Positions 63,722 to 64,000 of a stretch of DNA of 64,000 bases are shown here, piece after piece (the first letter of the stretch is position 1; every line of letters starts with the position of its first letter). Position numbers and translations under genes: made by a program. The DNA lies in contig NZ_CP013747.1 in NCBI RefSeq assembly GCF_001484605.1, positions 682,001-746,000 on the forward strand, read 5' to 3'. The DNA is from Pseudarthrobacter sulfonivorans. GTDB taxonomy: Bacteria; Actinomycetota; Actinomycetes; Actinomycetales; Micrococcaceae. Below the pieces are notes generated by a model. That model had not been told where the DNA came from. It worked only from the letters and a program-made list of their open reading frames with translations, and searched no databases.

Positions 63722-64000
63722 TCAGTTTTCTGACCCGCTTTCAGGTTGGACGGTTTTTGCTGCAGCTACCAGGGGTACCTGCAACGGGCTGGCATCCTGC
63801 TTGCCTGCCATGATCCGGCGTTCGACGGCGGTGGACCCGGTTGCCCCATTGAGGGCCCTTCCGAATGCTCGCCGCTTGACCGCCAGGGCCAGGCACGCTT
63901 CGCTGGGGTGCAGCCATGCACCCCTGCCAGCCATCCGGCGTCGTTCGTCTACCAGCACTGCGGTGGAACCGCTGCCTTCGGCGACGAGCCGGAGTAACTC
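63722..64000 (-). CDS. ylxR: YlxR (DUF448) family RNA-binding protein, N-terminus cut off
   Basis: About 93 residues in frame reach the right edge. They begin ELLRLVAEGSGSTAVLVDER and continue GRGAWLHPSEACLALAVKRRAFGRAL, the C-terminal part of YlxR. The conserved N-terminal RTCIGCR segment should lie just beyond the window. YlxR genes lie between nusA and infB and are thought to bind RNA or nucleic acid; nusA is expected next on the minus strand. Confidence 0.88.
   Translation of the reverse strand, partial: ELLRLVAEGSGSTAVLVDERRRMAGRGAWLHPSEACLALAVKRRAFGRALNGATGSTAVERRIMAGKQDASPLQVPLVAAAKTVQPESGSEN

Overview
The window is about 64 kb of high-GC actinobacterial core chromosome. Gene order and protein character point to the Micrococcaceae, most likely Arthrobacter or Pseudarthrobacter. 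This is an inference from synteny (ftsK-pgsA-cinA-clgR / recA-recX-miaB-miaA-dapF-hflX / lexA, then rnj-dapA, dapB, pnp-rpsO-ribF-truB and rbfA-infB-ylxR), LexA boxes of the TCGAAC-N4-GTTCGA type and GC-rich codon use. No rRNA, tRNA, CRISPR array, prophage or insertion sequence was seen. Most genes are on the minus strand.

Layout. 1-4.2 kb: a partial Nudix hydrolase, an MFS exporter, a CDF metal transporter, a GlsB/YeaQ stress protein and a TrmH-type rRNA methyltransferase. 4.2-6.6 kb: the infC-rpmI-rplT translation operon, with an AUU start codon and an attenuator-like leader on infC, divergent from a DUF1844 gene. 7-13 kb: an MFS gene, an SseB-like gene, and histidine genes hisC-hisB-hisH-priA with an unlisted 52-residue membrane ORF between hisH and priA. 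13-24.9 kb: SOS and tRNA/DNA maintenance: a LysM cell-division inhibitor candidate divergent from lexA, a DinG-like helicase, hflX, an RsmC-like methyltransferase, dapF, miaA, miaB, recX, recA, DUF3046. 24.9-34.4 kb: a MarR regulator, clgR, cinA, pgsA, ftsK, RNase J, dapA, a nitrilase-family enzyme and a small unknown gene with its own LexA box.

34.4-43.1 kb: an acyltransferase-like membrane protein, dapB, and a divergent molybdenum-cofactor cluster (moaE, mog, moaC, moeA, membrane-anchored sulfite-oxidase-like enzyme / moaA, moaD). 43.1-46.6 kb is the one clearly accessory-looking stretch: a DUF222-HNH (13E12-type) gene, an atypical LuxR regulator and a small orphan ORF, bounded by inverted copies of a 23-nt repeat. 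46.6-64 kb returns to the core: DUF1579, M16 protease, pnp, rpsO, kynU-kynA, ribF, two small membrane proteins, truB, an aminotransferase, a nucleoside deaminase, a secreted ScyD-like protein, rbfA, infB and a partial ylxR.

Functional threads: (i) an SOS module of lexA, recA, recX, the LysM inhibitor and a new candidate member at 33.9-34.3 kb; (ii) translation and RNA metabolism (infB, infC, rbfA, rpsO, rplT, rpmI, pnp, RNase J, truB, miaA/B); (iii) lysine/diaminopimelate synthesis (dapA, dapB, dapF); (iv) molybdenum cofactor synthesis next to a Mo enzyme. The most interesting items are the AUU-start infC leader, the LexA-boxed orphan gene, the hidden 52-aa ORF in the his operon, the repeat-bounded DUF222 island, and two elaborate intergenic palindromes (7043-7105 and 60518-60619).
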